Positions 9,804 to 19,803 are shown, counted from the first letter of the stretch. The stretch is DNA of 64,000 nt from Verrucomicrobiota bacterium (GCA_027493615.1 JAOSKK010000003.1:27740-91739); one strand, 5' to 3'. Made by a program: numbers and translations. The notes: generated by a model not told the origin, from the sequence alone.

Positions 9804-9885
9804 TGGTTGCGGGGGTGGATTTGAACCACCGACCTTCAGGTTATGAGCCTGAAGGGCACAGCACCCTCTCTGCTCTCCCCGGAGC
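9804..9885 (-). tRNA. Initiator-type tRNA-Met (CAT), 3' half intact, 5' half degenerate
   Basis: On the minus strand the anticodon arm TCAGG-CTCATAA-CCTGA (anticodon at 9843-9845), variable loop, T arm GGTGG-TTCAAAT-CCACC and the end CCCGCAACCA (3' end at 9804) are clear. They match the 3' half of tRNA-fMet except that one C is missing from the acceptor run and the anticodon stem lacks the three G-C pairs typical of initiators. Upstream, where the D arm and 5' acceptor should be, only GGGGAGAGCAG remains, spaced about five bases too far. It could be a true but divergent tRNA, or a 3'-half copy left at an attachment site. I favour the second. Confidence 0.5.
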
Positions 9886-10199
9886 AGGCGCTCACCCGGG
9901 ACGTTCAGTCACCGCCACAAGCCAACCGCAAGGGAGGCGAGCAGACCGGTCTCGGGCTCTGAGCCGACCCTTGGCGGGACCGCGAATCGGGCACCAAAGG
10001 GCACCACTTCCATGCACATGGCCAAAACATTGGCCCTTTGGAACACTTTGCCAGTATTCGTAATCGGCGGAGAATCCAAGACGGGGCGTTCCTCCACCGA
10101 TCACCAACATCAGGGATTGGGGAAGTGACGGGTCGGGCGGTACAAGGAGACCCAGTACGGTGCTAACTCTGCTTGTCCCTTTCGCGCCAGTTTGCGTCT
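9886..10199. other. Gene-free stretch downstream of the sugar operon
   Basis: No coding frame, terminator hairpin with a T run, or repeat is evident. A short palindromic segment, GCCAAAACATTGGCC at 10020-10034, could form a weak stem. Confidence 0.4.
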
Positions 10200-11243
10200 T
10201 TAGCGGGCACTGGTCCCCTGAGCGTCAAGTTGTGCCACCAATCGGTCCAGCCCGGCGAGGTTGTCGCGGAGCCTTGTCTCGGCATCCTCGTCAGTGTGGT
10301 TGAGCAGGCCGATCGGCCCCTGCCAGCCGCTGTCCCGCAGGATGCGCAGCAGCTTCAGATCCAGGTCGCCCTGACCCAGCGGCAGGATCTTCTTCCCCTG
10401 CTGATCGCCGTCGCGGGTCATGCCGTTGAGATTGAAGGCCAGCAGATGTGGTTTCATCTGGCGCAGCAGATCCTCGAACCGGTCCAGATGCGCGTGGCCA
10501 TGATGCTGGTTGTAGACGATTCCGACATTGTCGACGCCGTCCGCCTTCAACCGCTGGATGATCTTGATCTGGTTCTCCGGTTCGCCAAACCACCCCCCGT
10601 GGTTGTACAGGGCGACGACGCAATCCTGTCGGGCCGCCGCCTCCGCGATGGGCCGGAGCCGCCGCACCTCGCCTTCGATCCGCGCCTTCTCCTCCGCCGC
10701 ATCACGAACGGGCTCACCGCCCCCGCTGACCCAGAGCTGGACCCCGCGTTGATCGTGGCGTTTCAGGACGTCGAGGATGTGTCGTGCTTCCTCGTTGAGC
10801 TCCCCAGGAAACCACCATGCCAGCAGCCGGACGTTGTGCTTCTTGAGCTGCACCAGCTCGTCATCGAAGGTCGGGACGTGCTCAGCCCGATAGTCATACG
10901 CCAGCCATCCGAACCCCAACCGCTGGAGCATCGCCGCTCGTTCGGCCGGCGTGCGTTTCCCGGCGTCGAAAGGCACGATGCACCACGCCACCAGGTTGGT
11001 GCGCGCGAACAGTGTGGTGGTGGCCGGCCGCGACGACTCATCGTTGCCGGCGGGACTCGCTGCCCGGCTTGCGAGGGGAACCCCGCAACCCGCCAGGAAG
11101 ACCCCGGCGATCGCGGCCCCAAACCACGTTGTGAATCCTCGCTTCGTGTGCGAGGCAACGACGGGCTCTTTACGGCACCACGTTCGAGGCCGGTCGAGGA
11201 CTTCACCCGGGCGGGAATCGGAGGATTGTAGGAACGGTTTCAT
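10200..11243 (-). CDS. Lipoprotein with xylose-isomerase-like TIM barrel
   Basis: The ATG at 11243 overlaps the stop of the upstream oxidoreductase (ATGA). A lipobox follows some way in (AAIAGVFLAGCG), so processing to a membrane-anchored lipoprotein is likely. A GTG nearer the lipobox could be the true start. The rest is an AP-endonuclease-2/xylose-isomerase-like TIM barrel: FGWLAYDYRAEHVPTFDDEL, VVALYNHGGWFGEPENQIKI, VGIVYNQHHGHAHLDRFEDL and FNLNGMTRDGD supply the usual His, Glu and Asp metal ligands. This family acts on sugars and keto-sugars, and a periplasmic or membrane-bound sugar isomerase or epimerase is inferred. It is the last gene of the operon and is intact. Confidence 0.75.
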   Translation of the reverse strand: MKPFLQSSDSRPGEVLDRPRTWCRKEPVVASHTKRGFTTWFGAAIAGVFLAGCGVPLASRAASPAGNDESSRPATTTLFARTNLVAWCIVPFDAGKRTPAERAAMLQRLGFGWLAYDYRAEHVPTFDDELVQLKKHNVRLLAWWFPGELNEEARHILDVLKRHDQRGVQLWVSGGGEPVRDAAEEKARIEGEVRRLRPIAEAAARQDCVVALYNHGGWFGEPENQIKIIQRLKADGVDNVGIVYNQHHGHAHLDRFEDLLRQMKPHLLAFNLNGMTRDGDQQGKKILPLGQGDLDLKLLRILRDSGWQGPIGLLNHTDEDAETRLRDNLAGLDRLVAQLDAQGTSAR

Positions 11244-12423
11244 GGGTGCGCTGCTGAGGGTTGGGGGAGGTCGACCCAGCCCCCGGCGGTGATGGAACGT
11301 GAGACGGCATCGAGGACGCGCTGGTTGGCCAGGCCAGCCTCGAAGCCCGGTTCGGGCTTGGTGTCCTTCACGATGGCCTCGAAGAAATCCGCGAACTGGT
11401 TCACGAAAGTGTTCTGGTAGCCGATGGCATGGCCGGGCGGCCACCAGTGGTCGATGTAGGGATGGCAGCCTTCGGTGGTCTGGATCGAGCGGAACCCGGG
11501 AACGTCCTTGGGATCCTCGGCATTGTAGTACTGGAGCCGGTTGAGGTCTTCGAGGTCGAACACCACCGAGCCCTTCGAGCCGTTGACCTCAAGGCGATTG
11601 TGATTGCGCCGGCCGGCGGCGAACCGGGTGGACTCGAAGGAACCGACGGCCTCATTCGCAAAGCGGGCCAGGAACAAGGTGGCGTCGTCCACGTCCACGG
11701 GTTCCAGCGTTGAGCCGCCGCCCTCGGCAGTGAGCATGGTGGACAGCTTGCCGGTCTCGGCGGGGGCGGGTCGCTGCCGGACAAAGGTCTGTTCGAGCCC
11801 GACCACGCGCGTGATGGGGCCCACCAGATGCAGGGCCAGATCGATGAGATGGCTGTTCAGCTCGTGATGGGCGCCCGACCCCGCGATTGCGCGGTTCAGC
11901 TTCCAGATCCGGGGAATTGCGGGTCCATGATCCAGTCCTGGAGATACACCGCCCGCCAGTGGTAGATCTGGCCGAGCCGTCCCGACTCGATCAGGCGCCT
12001 GGCCAGGCCGATGGCCGGGACACGACGGTAGTTGAAGCCGAGCATGTGTTTCACCCCTGCACGCGTCACGGCGTCGAGGGCGCGTTCGGCCTCGGCGAGC
12101 GTGGCGGTGAAGGGCTTCTCGCAGAACACATGCTTGCCCGCCTGGGCCGCGGCGACCGCGATATCGGCGTGGGTGCTGGGCGGCGTGGCAATGTCCACGA
12201 CGTCGATGTCCGGACGGTTCACCACGGTGCGCCAGTCGGTCGCGACCTCCTCCCAGCCGAAGTCGGCGGCGGCCTGGCGCAACGGGGCTTCGTGGCGGCC
12301 GACGATGACCTTGCGCACCGGCTGGACGCCGTGCTTGAAGAAGAACGGGTAGTCGAGCAGGGCACTGCTGTGGGCCTTGCCCATGAACTTGTACCCGATG
12401 AGCGCGACGTTGAGCGTTTTCAT
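11240..12423 (-). CDS. Gfo/Idh/MocA family oxidoreductase (frameshifted)
   Basis: The ATG at 12423 begins MKTLNVALIGYKFMGKAHS, an NAD(P)-binding Rossmann start with the family's GY-x-FMGK-x-H form. The signature HVFCEKPFTATLAEAERALD carries the EKP lysine used in these dehydrogenases, followed by the C-terminal alpha/beta domain (GSKGSVVFDLEDLNRLQYYN; HPYIDHWWPPGHAIGYQNTF; FVNQFADFFEAI). The last block contains the usual GHxxG-like sugar contact. The frame breaks near 11890-11905, where GSGAHHELNSHLIDLALHLV continues correctly in another frame. Members oxidise a sugar or polyol hydroxyl to a ketone. It overlaps the lipoprotein gene by 4 bp and lies 23 bp after the TIM-barrel gene, consistent with paired action on one substrate. 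Confidence 0.85.
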
Positions 12424-12446
12424 GGCGGTGGCGAGCGGGAGGCGGG

Positions 12447-13307
12447 TTATTGGAGGTTCAGTTCGCGCAGCAGCTTCCGGAGATAGACGACACTGCGCGC
12501 GACGAGCCGGTCTTCGTCCTGGTGATCCTTGTGATGGTCGGTCTCGACCGCCAGCATGCCCGTGTAACCGCTGGCGTGCAGCGCCAGGACCACCCCCGGC
12601 ATGTCGATCAACCCCGTGCCGACCGGCACTGAAGAGAAGAAGAACCACTCTTCGGGGGCCACATGCCGGCAGGCGTCCAGATCCTTCGTGTGGGTGGCCA
12701 CCGTGTACGGCCCCAAGCGACGGGCGGCGGCCACCGGATTCTCCATCATGCGGAGCGTGTTGCCGGTGTCGAAATTCACCCGCAGGGAATCCGACCCGAC
12801 GCGTTCGAGGATCTCGAGGATCTCGGCCGAGGTGTAGTCGATGTGATTCTCGAGGGCCAGCACCACACCGTGGTCGCGGGCGATCCGGACGCTTTCCCGC
12901 AGCATCCGCACGACGGCCTTGATCTGCGGCGCGTGTGGCTCGTGGCGGAACTTCAGCGAGGACGCAACGATGCGCATGATCTCGGCGCCCAGCGGACGGG
13001 CCTTGGGGATGAGCGCGTTCATCTGGCGCCAGGCCCGCTCGTTGCGACCGGCCTCGAGGCCGTCCGGGTGACCCCAGGCCAGCACGCGATCCAGGCCATG
13101 CGCGTCCAGCACCGCCTTCATGTCGGTCAGATACGCCCGGTCGAACCGCTCGAAGAAGCAGGACTCGAGCGAGACGCCGCCGACCTTCAGTTCGACGGCC
13201 CGGTTCACGAAGTCCTGGAAGGTCCAACGCCGCCCGGGGTCGGCCTGGTCGGGGTAGATCTCGCCGAAGTAACGGTGGTAGCAGTAGCTGTCGATCCCTA
13301 TTTTCAT
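12447..13307 (-). CDS. Sugar phosphate isomerase/epimerase, TIM barrel
   Basis: This intact 286-residue AP_endonuc_2/xylose-isomerase-like protein starts at ATG 13307 (MKIGIDSYCYHRYFGEIYPD). Conserved metal-site blocks are VVLALENHIDYTSAEILEIL (Glu), LRVNFDTGNTLRMMENP (Asp), YTVATHTKDLDACR (His) and MLAVETDHHKDHQDEDRLVA. There is no signal peptide, so it is cytoplasmic, unlike the related lipoprotein at 10200. The family interconverts keto-sugars or epimerises them. Its placement directly before a Gfo/Idh/MocA gene suggests a joint oxidation and isomerisation. It lies 19 bp downstream of the FucI-like gene. Confidence 0.85.
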   Translation of the reverse strand: MKIGIDSYCYHRYFGEIYPDQADPGRRWTFQDFVNRAVELKVGGVSLESCFFERFDRAYLTDMKAVLDAHGLDRVLAWGHPDGLEAGRNERAWRQMNALIPKARPLGAEIMRIVASSLKFRHEPHAPQIKAVVRMLRESVRIARDHGVVLALENHIDYTSAEILEILERVGSDSLRVNFDTGNTLRMMENPVAAARRLGPYTVATHTKDLDACRHVAPEEWFFFSSVPVGTGLIDMPGVVLALHASGYTGMLAVETDHHKDHQDEDRLVARSVVYLRKLLRELNLQ

Positions 13308-13326
13308 GGAGGCTGGGTTTCGAGGT

Positions 13327-14648
13327 TCAGACCGGCTGCAGGGTGAGGTTGAACACCGGCGCGACCAGGCGGAGGTCGGCCAGGTGATGCCCGGTCAGCA
13401 ACAGGGCGTGATGGGAGCAGAGAGCTTGCATGAGCCGGTGGCCATCCGGGACGCGGATCACGCCGCCATTGAGGCAATCGGACCCCGGGTATTGCGCGTA
13501 GCCGGTCAGCTCCCCTTCCACGACGGTGAGGTCGCGGAAGGTCGGCTGGAGCTTGGCCAGGGTGATGGCGCCGGCGGGAATCCGGGCGTCGATGGCGGTG
13601 GCGTTGGCATCGACGATGCCCAGCACCTTCTTCCGCAACGTCCAGTCCGTGCTGAAAGACTGCGGCACGACCCCGAGGTAACCGCAGTGCGCCACGAGCA
13701 GGTAGTTGGCCGGGTCGTCCGGCACCGCCGGAAACCGCTCGATGCGCTCGTGCTTCAAACGCGGCGTCGCCGAGCAGAAACGGGTAGAGGTTCGTCATCA
13801 GGATCGGGGCCTCGAGTGCCTGATGCAGGATGCACTTGGTCAACATCGACACCGTGTCCGCTTCACAGCCCCACAACAGCCGCCGATCCTCGTACAGAAG
13901 GTTCCACGCCAGGCAGGGCGTCGTGTCCGAGCAATGCGATTCGTTGAGGCAGTTGATGCCGACGGCCCGGATGGACGGATCCGCCTCGAGATCCTGCTGC
14001 ACGGCCAGGTACAGCTTGAGGGCGCTCAAGAGCGGCCGGCCGGCGATGCCCTCGATGGGCACCGGTCGCCGCTTCCAGGCGGCCTCCGCCAACTCGTCTG
14101 GCAGCGCCCGCGCCCGGGCACCCAGCTCGCGGAAACTGCGTTTCAGGATCGTCACGCCAAACCGCTCCCGCATGCGCTGGGTGCACTCGTCTTCCCACCA
14201 GTAGAACCGCTTGAAGATGCTCGCCTGCGCCCCGTCACCCGGGTTGTCCTGGTACACCAGAAACCTGGTCTGGCGAAGTTGCCGTTTGACCACCAGCGCG
14301 CGGCAGAGCTTGCGAGTCTGGGCGGGCTGGTACGGCGCCAGCGTCGCGACGCCCTCGGCCTTGAGATAGGCGATGATCTCCCAATCCCACATCGACAGCG
14401 TGCCGAACGCCGAGGTGACAATGAGGATCGGCAGCGGGATCGCCCGGAATTCCGCCACCCGGCGATAGGCCTCGCCCAGCAACTGCGGGAACACCACCGC
14501 GTCCGCGTCGGGCAAAGGCGCCCCGAGCGGCACGGGGGGCCAGCAATTCGGCGTCGTCCGCCAGCAACCGCCCGAGCGCCTCGACCTGATCGTCAAAACC
14601 GGTGTCGCGACCGGGCTCGAAATAGACGGGGACCAATCGTGCTTTCAT
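13327..14648 (-). CDS. L-fucose/arabinose isomerase-like protein (frameshifted)
   Basis: The start is ATG 14648 (MKARLVPVYFEPGRDTGFDD). The chain reads on through LPDADAVVFPQLLGEAYRRV, ILIVTSAFGTLSMWDWEIIA, VGINCLNESHCSDTTPCLAW and WGCEADTVSMLTKCILHQAL, then RIERFPAVPDDPANYLLVAH and AHCGYLGVVPQSFSTDW. The layout (two Rossmann-like domains, then a C-terminal beta domain with the conserved acidic pair in NESHCSD and EADT) is that of the FucI/AraA isomerase fold. Two shifts lie near 14540 and 13760. True FucI converts L-fucose to L-fuculose. This protein is shorter (about 440 residues against about 590) and is only fold-related, so the substrate is unknown. It sits 19 bp from both neighbours. 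Confidence 0.65.
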
Positions 14649-14667
14649 GGCAACCGGCAGGGTAGCT

Positions 14668-15243
14668 TCACTCGATCACGCACCGACCGTCACGTCGATA
14701 CACCCGCTTCGGAAAGCCTTCGACGGCGATGTCGCCGTAGTTGTGGCCAGCCTCGGCCGGATAGACGCAAAAAGACACCAGCGGCTCGTCCGGAGACGTG
14801 TTGACCGACCGATGCGCCCAGTGCGGGGGCACATAGACCATCCGCCCGCGCGTCATCCGCTCGGCCGCAAACGCACCTTCGGCCGTCTTCATCACCAAGT
14901 AACCCTCCCCGCGAAGGCACAGGTAAACCTCCGCCGTCCCCGGCACCGCGTGGTAATGGCCCTTGGTGAAAAAGCACTCCTCGCCCACCACACCCGGTTG
15001 CAGCGTGCTGATGCAGTACATGAGGTGCCCCGGCTGGTTAGGAACCGGGACCTCGAACACTTCGTAGTGCACCGGATCGCCGCCGTCCGCGATGAGCCGT
15101 TCCAGCGCCGCCGCATCCGCGTAGTACCCCCGCAGATCGGACGCCCGGCGAACGAGGTGGTTGCGGGGCTCGGGCATCCGGCCCGTGTCGAGCTCGAGCG
15201 CAACGCCGAAAGGCTTCAGCAGCGCGGTGGTAGAAGGGGTCAT
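14668..15243 (-). CDS. Cupin-type glucose-6-phosphate isomerase
   Basis: This intact 191-residue protein belongs to the archaeal-type cupin phosphoglucose isomerase family (PF06560). The metal-binding cupin motif is ECFFTKGHYHAVPGTAEVYL (His, His and Glu ligands), followed by MVYVPPHWAHRSVNTSPDEP with the distal His. It should interconvert an aldose 6-phosphate and a ketose 6-phosphate in the cytoplasm using a bound divalent metal. In bacteria this family is often found inside sugar-specific operons rather than as the housekeeping isomerase, which fits its position 3 bp before the shikimate-dehydrogenase-like gene and upstream of a FucI-like protein. The actual sugar phosphate may not be glucose 6-phosphate. 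Confidence 0.85.
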   Translation of the reverse strand: MTPSTTALLKPFGVALELDTGRMPEPRNHLVRRASDLRGYYADAAALERLIADGGDPVHYEVFEVPVPNQPGHLMYCISTLQPGVVGEECFFTKGHYHAVPGTAEVYLCLRGEGYLVMKTAEGAFAAERMTRGRMVYVPPHWAHRSVNTSPDEPLVSFCVYPAEAGHNYGDIAVEGFPKRVYRRDGRCVIE

Positions 15244-15246
15244 AGG

Positions 15247-16204
15247 TCAAACTCTCACGGCGGCGGCGAGGCGGGACAAAGCGTCGAACGCGGGCCCGCG
15301 CGTAGGGATTTCCAGGTGGAAAACCTCCGCGATCACCCGGGTCCAGCCGTGGATGAAGTAGGTCCAGCCATCCTCGATCCGCAACCCGCGCGCCGCCGCC
15401 TGGGCGCGGGCCTGATCGAGGAACACCAAGTCCCCGCGATAATTGAACTCCCAAACCCATCCCCGCTCGGGAAACACAGCCGCCGAAGTCAGCGGTGACC
15501 CGGGCGCGTCCTTGCCCAGCCCGGTCGCATTGATGACCAACGAGCCGGGTCGCAGCGACGCGAGCAAACGATCGTTCTGCTCGGGACCGGTGACGTGGTG
15601 ATACTCGATGCGCGCCGTTGTACCGAGCCGGCGGTGAAACGCGCGCATGGCTTCGGAGCCGTCCCGACGAGCGGTTGGCCACCACGATCCGCGCGGGCTG
15701 GTTCGCTTCCTGTCCGGGCCGAAGCAAGTGCCAGGTGACGGCCAGGGCCGAACCCCCGGCGCCCAGGACCAACACCTCCGCCCCGCTGTCCCGCCAGTAC
15801 GTCGGCGGCAGAAACGCCTCGAGGGCCAGCCCGACCGTGATCGGGTCCGTGGCGTGCGCCACCAACCGGCCGTCGCGCTTCGAGAGGCAACTCACTTCGC
15901 CCAGGCGCTCGGCGTGCTCGTCCAGTTCGTCGAACTGATCCCGACAGGCCTCGAACAGGTCCAGCTTGTGCGTCGTGATGAGCGCCCCGCGGGACAGGGG
16001 ATCCGACTTGATGAAGGCGACCGCCTCCCGGTAGTGCGCCGGTTGATCGTGCGGCACGAAGTCGATGCCCCGGAGGGCGCAATCGCCCAGGCCCAGATGC
16101 CGCGCCCATTCCGGGAAGACCCGCTGGATCGAGGACCGGCCCGTCGTCACCCCAATGAAATGGAGCGTGGGTTTCTCGGCTGGCAGGTAAGGGCGCGGGC
16201 TCAT
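15247..16204 (-). CDS. Shikimate dehydrogenase-like protein in a sugar operon (frameshifted)
   Basis: The ATG at 16204 overlaps the kinase stop by 4 bp. The N-domain LHFIGVTTGRSSIQRVFPEW, ALITTHKLDLFEA and HATDPITVGLALEAF matches the AroE family: a Ser-rich substrate loop, the catalytic Lys in THK and the catalytic Asp in ATD. The nucleotide domain is VLVLGAGGSALAVTWHLL, IVVANRSS, then LINATGLGKDAPGSPLTSAA in a different frame after a slip near 15655. The family reduces 3-dehydroshikimate or oxidises quinate. Here everything around it handles sugars, and no other aromatic-pathway gene is present. It may act on a different cyclic polyol or keto-acid. About 318 residues, cytoplasmic. Confidence 0.8.
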
Positions 16205-17712
16205 GCAGGGATGTCGCTCCAATCTTTCAGCACCGTCAATAGCCGGCGATACCGTTCCCGCCGCGCCCGGCTGGCCGCCGCTCGCCGGCGGTCGGGCACG
16301 CAAGCGGTGCCCAGAGCGATCCATTGTCGGGCGGTGGCGTCGAGATCCTTGACCAACCCCACCCCATACCCGGCGAGCAGCGCGGCGCCCAGCGGCGTGC
16401 CTTCGGCGCGGCTGACCTGGACGACGCGCGTCTCGAGGGCATCCGCCTTGATCTGGTTCCACAAGGTGCTGTGCTGCCCGCCGCCGGTCACCCGCACCTC
16501 GGTCAGGCGCAGTTCCGGATACAGTTCGGCCACCCCTTCACGGTAGAGAGCATACTCGAGGGCCACGCCCTCGAGCAGCGCTCGCCACAAGTGGGACGCG
16601 GTGTGGGACCAGTCCAGCCCCACCCAGGCCCCCCGCAACGTGGGCCAGCTCGGCGAGACGCGGCCGCCCAAGTGGGGGCACAAACAGCGGCAAGTCATCC
16701 GCGGCCTTCAGGGTGCCCGCCGCCTGGTCCAACTCCGCCGCCGTCCGCGCCGGTGACCCGCTCCCGGCGATGTGTTCGCGGAACCACTCCAGGTTCATCC
16801 CGCCCCCGTTGATGTAGGCGTAAGGATGCCACAAGCCTGGCGTCGCGGCCCGGCCAACCCCGAGCATCCGATGCCGCCGGTCGGGTCGAAACTCCGAGGT
16901 GGTGGCCGCAAAAACCGACGCCGTTCCCGCCACATCCACACAGATTCCCGCCCGCGTGGCGCCACACGCCAGGAACGACGCCGCGGTGTCACCGCAACCC
17001 GCCACCACCGGCACTCCGGCCCGCAGGCCGCATCGCCGGGCCATCGGGCCGGCCAGTCCCCCACCACTTCGGCGGGCTCCACAATCCGCGGCAGCCGCCG
17101 GGCGTCCACGTCGAAGCGCTCGCACAGAGCCGGATCCCATCGCCGCCGCCGGTTGTCGGCAAGGCCGCTGAAGTGGAGATAGCTCGTATCGATGAACGCC
17201 TGCGCCGCCGTCAGACCACAGAGCCGCATGGCCGCGTAGCCCGCCGGCTGGACAAACGCGCGGATTCCGCGGAACACGCGGCGACGCTCGTGCATCCACC
17301 ACAGGATCTTCGGTCCGTGATTGAAGCTGGCCGGGCCACCGGTCCGAGCCACAATCTCATCCGCGGCGACCTGGTTCATCCGCGTGACATACGGTGTGCA
17401 GCGCGTGTCCAACCACGAGTCGTAGGGCGTCACGGCCCGTCCATCAGGACCGACGCCGAGCACTCCCGCCATCTGCCCGGCGATCGCCATCCCCGCCACC
17501 CCGCCGGCCCCCACGCGGGCCTTTGTCACACACTCGCGTACCGCCGCGCACACGGTGTCGAGCTGCCGCTCCGGATCCTCTTCCACCACCCCGGGACCGG
17601 GCCGGTGCAGCGCCGACGGACGAAACGCCGCCGCCAAACAAGTCCCGTCGTCCCCGAACAGGCCCGCCTTGGTGCCCTGCGTGCCGATGTCCACGCCGAG
17701 GAGTGCCTTCAT
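16201..17712 (-). CDS. FGGY-family sugar kinase, xylulokinase-like (frameshifted)
   Basis: The ATG at 17712 opens with the FGGY phosphate-binding motif MKALLGVDIGTQGTKAGLFG. It continues with MAIAGQMAGVLGVGPDGRAV, YDSWLDTRCTPYV, then (other frame) VVAGCGDTAASFLACGATRA and ICVDVAGTASVFAATT, then VTGGGQHSTLWNQIKAD and GTPLGAALLAGYGVG, the C-terminal FGGY signature region. Shifts lie near 17045 and 16660. These kinases phosphorylate a ketose, pentulose or polyol with ATP and commit it to catabolism. Gene size (about 500 residues) is normal. It overlaps the genes on both sides by 4 bp, so it is probably translationally coupled. The substrate is not predictable from sequence alone. Confidence 0.85.
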
Positions 17713-18769
17713 GGATGGCGGGGAGTTTCGGCGGTCATCACCACTTTCAAGCCCGTCCCGGACATCGCGGTGGCGTAGGCCCGTCCGACCTCCTCGAGTG
17801 GGAAGACGTGCGACACGATCCGCCGGACGTCGAGGCGACCGGATTCAATGAGCTTGAGCGCGGTGCGGTAATCCTGGGGCGATCCGCCGGTCATGCCGGT
17901 CACGCACAGGTTCCGATAGTGAATCGCGTTGGTATGCAGCTCGACCGGTGCCGCGTCATTCGGCAACCCGGCAAACAGACAAAGCCGGCCGAAGGGCGCG
18001 AGCAACTGGACGGCCTCGGTCTGGATCTCGCGCACCGGCGCCGCCGTGATGGCCACGTCCACCCCGCGGCCCCGGGTCAACCGACCGATCCACTCCTGGA
18101 CCGACCCGGCGTCCGGGTTGAGAACCCCTGCCGCGCCGAGTTGGCGCGCCTGCTCGAGGCGGGCCTCGTTCCGATCCACCACCCACACCCGCGCGGCGCT
18201 GGACAGCAGCGCCAGCATCAGGTTCAACAGCCCCATCGGACCCGCACCGTAGACCAGCACGGTGTCGCCGGGATCGAGTCGGGCCGCCCGCAGGCCGTTG
18301 ACCACGCAGGACAACGGCTCGGCCAACGACGCGTCGACGGCCGACACGTGCGGGGCCAGCGGGATCACACTGCCTTGCGCCAGGGCCGCCGCCGGAATGG
18401 CGACGTACTCGGCATGCGAGCCGTCGCGGTCGATGCCAAAAGCCGAGTACTCCGGACACATGTTCATCAGGCCCCGACCGCACAGTTCGCAGCGGCCACA
18501 GCCGATGTTCGGGGCCACGCCCACGCGGGTCCCAACACCGCAAAGCGTCACCCGCGCGCCCGCCTGCACCACGGTGCCCACGAACTCATGACCCAACGTG
18601 ATCGTCTGGCCCGGGCGCAATTTGCGGTGGCCACACGCCACGATCTTCAGGTCCGTCCCGCAGATGGACGTCGCCTCGACCCGGACCAGCAGCCCGTCCT
18701 CCCTGCTTCGGGCCGTGGGACTTCACTGACGGCAAAGCCAGTGCCGAGGGTATAGCGGGCGGCGATCAC
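17709..18769 (-). CDS. Zinc-dependent alcohol/polyol dehydrogenase (frameshifted)
   Basis: The start is GTG 18769, overlapping the previous stop (GTGA), giving IAARYTLGTGFAVSEVPRPE. One slip near 18690 leads into HRKLRPGQTITLGHEFVGTV with the catalytic-zinc GHE motif. The structural-zinc cysteines are CGRCELCGRGLMNMC. The cofactor site is VLVYGAGPMGLLNLMLALL. This is a medium-chain dehydrogenase of the sorbitol/threonine dehydrogenase type, oxidising a secondary alcohol of a polyol with NAD(P). Length is about 352 residues, normal for the family. It overlaps the kinase and the IolG-like gene by 4 bp each, so its alcohol substrate is probably an intermediate of the same pathway. Confidence 0.85.
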
Positions 18770-19803
18770 CGGAGGGCCTCCTGGCAAATGAGTATCGGCT
18801 GGCCGGTGCGAATCGAGTCGTTCACCGCCCGCGCGGCTTCGACCGCCCGCTGGCCGTCCTCCCCGGTCACCGCGGGCGTCCGGTCCTCCTGCAGGCAGGC
18901 GATGAAATGTTCGAGTTCGGCCAGGTAGGCGTCCTTGAACAACGTGCGCCACGTGCGGACCGCCTGCGCCTGGACCCGGCCGTCCAGCGTCACTTTCGTG
19001 AAGCCCGGTTCCTCGACGGCGCCGATGAGCAGCAGCCCTTTCTCGGCCAGCACCTCAACCCGCGCGTCATAGCCGTAGTGCGCGGGACAGGCCCCGTCCA
19101 GCACGCCGAGCGTCTCGCCGCGAAACGTGAACTGGGCGAGCACCGTGTCGTAGAAATCCGGCCAGGCGGCGCGGGCGTCGGCGCATTTGAAATTGCGCCC
19201 CTGCGCATAGACCCGGGCGAATTCATCGCCCGTCAGCCAACGCAGCGTGTCGAGGTCGTGACTGTTCACCTCGGCCACGATCCCGTTGCTCTGGCGCAGG
19301 TCGTACATCCAAGGGCCCGGACCGCCCGGACCACGCCCCGTGGATCGGATGAGCATCACCCGCCCCAATTCACCGCTGGCCAGCACCTCTTTGGCGCGGC
19401 AGAACCGCTCGTCAAACCGCCGCATGAACCCGATCTGCAGTTTCACCCCCGCCGCGGCCACGGCGGCGTTGATGTCCCGGCACTCGGCCGGCGTCAACGC
19501 CATCGGTTTCTCCAGGAAGATGTGCTTGCCATGTCGGGCCGCCGCACAAGCAATCTCGCAGTGCCTCGACGTGGGCGTCACGATCACGACCGCCTCGATG
19601 TCCTCCCGCTGGATCAGCGCCGCGTAATCCGCCGACCGTACCGTCACGCCGAGTCGTTCGCCGGTTTCCGCGAGGCGCACCGGATCCGGATCGCACAACG
19701 CGACCAGGGAAGCCGCGGGAATACGCTGGGCAAGGTTCTGGGCGTGGATCCCGCCCGCACGCCCGGTGCCAATCACCCCGACTCTGACCTTCCCCTTCGC
19801 CAT
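18766..19803 (-). CDS. Gfo/Idh/MocA oxidoreductase, inositol 2-dehydrogenase-like
   Basis: This intact 345-residue protein starts at ATG 19803 (MAKGKVRVGVIGTGRAGGIH). The Rossmann glycine motif GTGRAG is followed by HGKHIFLEKPMALTPAECRD, which carries the catalytic EKP lysine, and by QIGFMRRFDERFCRAKE, VAEVNSHDLDTLRWLTGDEF and CPAHYGYDARVEVLAEKGLL. The NSHDLD and YGYD segments are typical of myo-inositol and scyllo-inositol dehydrogenase relatives, so a cyclic or sugar polyol is a reasonable substrate class. The start codon shares one base with the stop of the hydroxyacid dehydrogenase (TGATG). It is the second Gfo/Idh/MocA gene of the operon and only distantly similar to the one at 11240. 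Confidence 0.85.
   Translation of the reverse strand: MAKGKVRVGVIGTGRAGGIHAQNLAQRIPAASLVALCDPDPVRLAETGERLGVTVRSADYAALIQREDIEAVVIVTPTSRHCEIACAAARHGKHIFLEKPMALTPAECRDINAAVAAAGVKLQIGFMRRFDERFCRAKEVLASGELGRVMLIRSTGRGPGGPGPWMYDLRQSNGIVAEVNSHDLDTLRWLTGDEFARVYAQGRNFKCADARAAWPDFYDTVLAQFTFRGETLGVLDGACPAHYGYDARVEVLAEKGLLLIGAVEEPGFTKVTLDGRVQAQAVRTWRTLFKDAYLAELEHFIACLQEDRTPAVTGEDGQRAVEAARAVNDSIRTGQPILICQEALR

Noticed and set aside
9803..10063. Short plus-strand open frame across the tRNA remnant
   Set aside because: It reads the complement of the tRNA and has no protein-like features.
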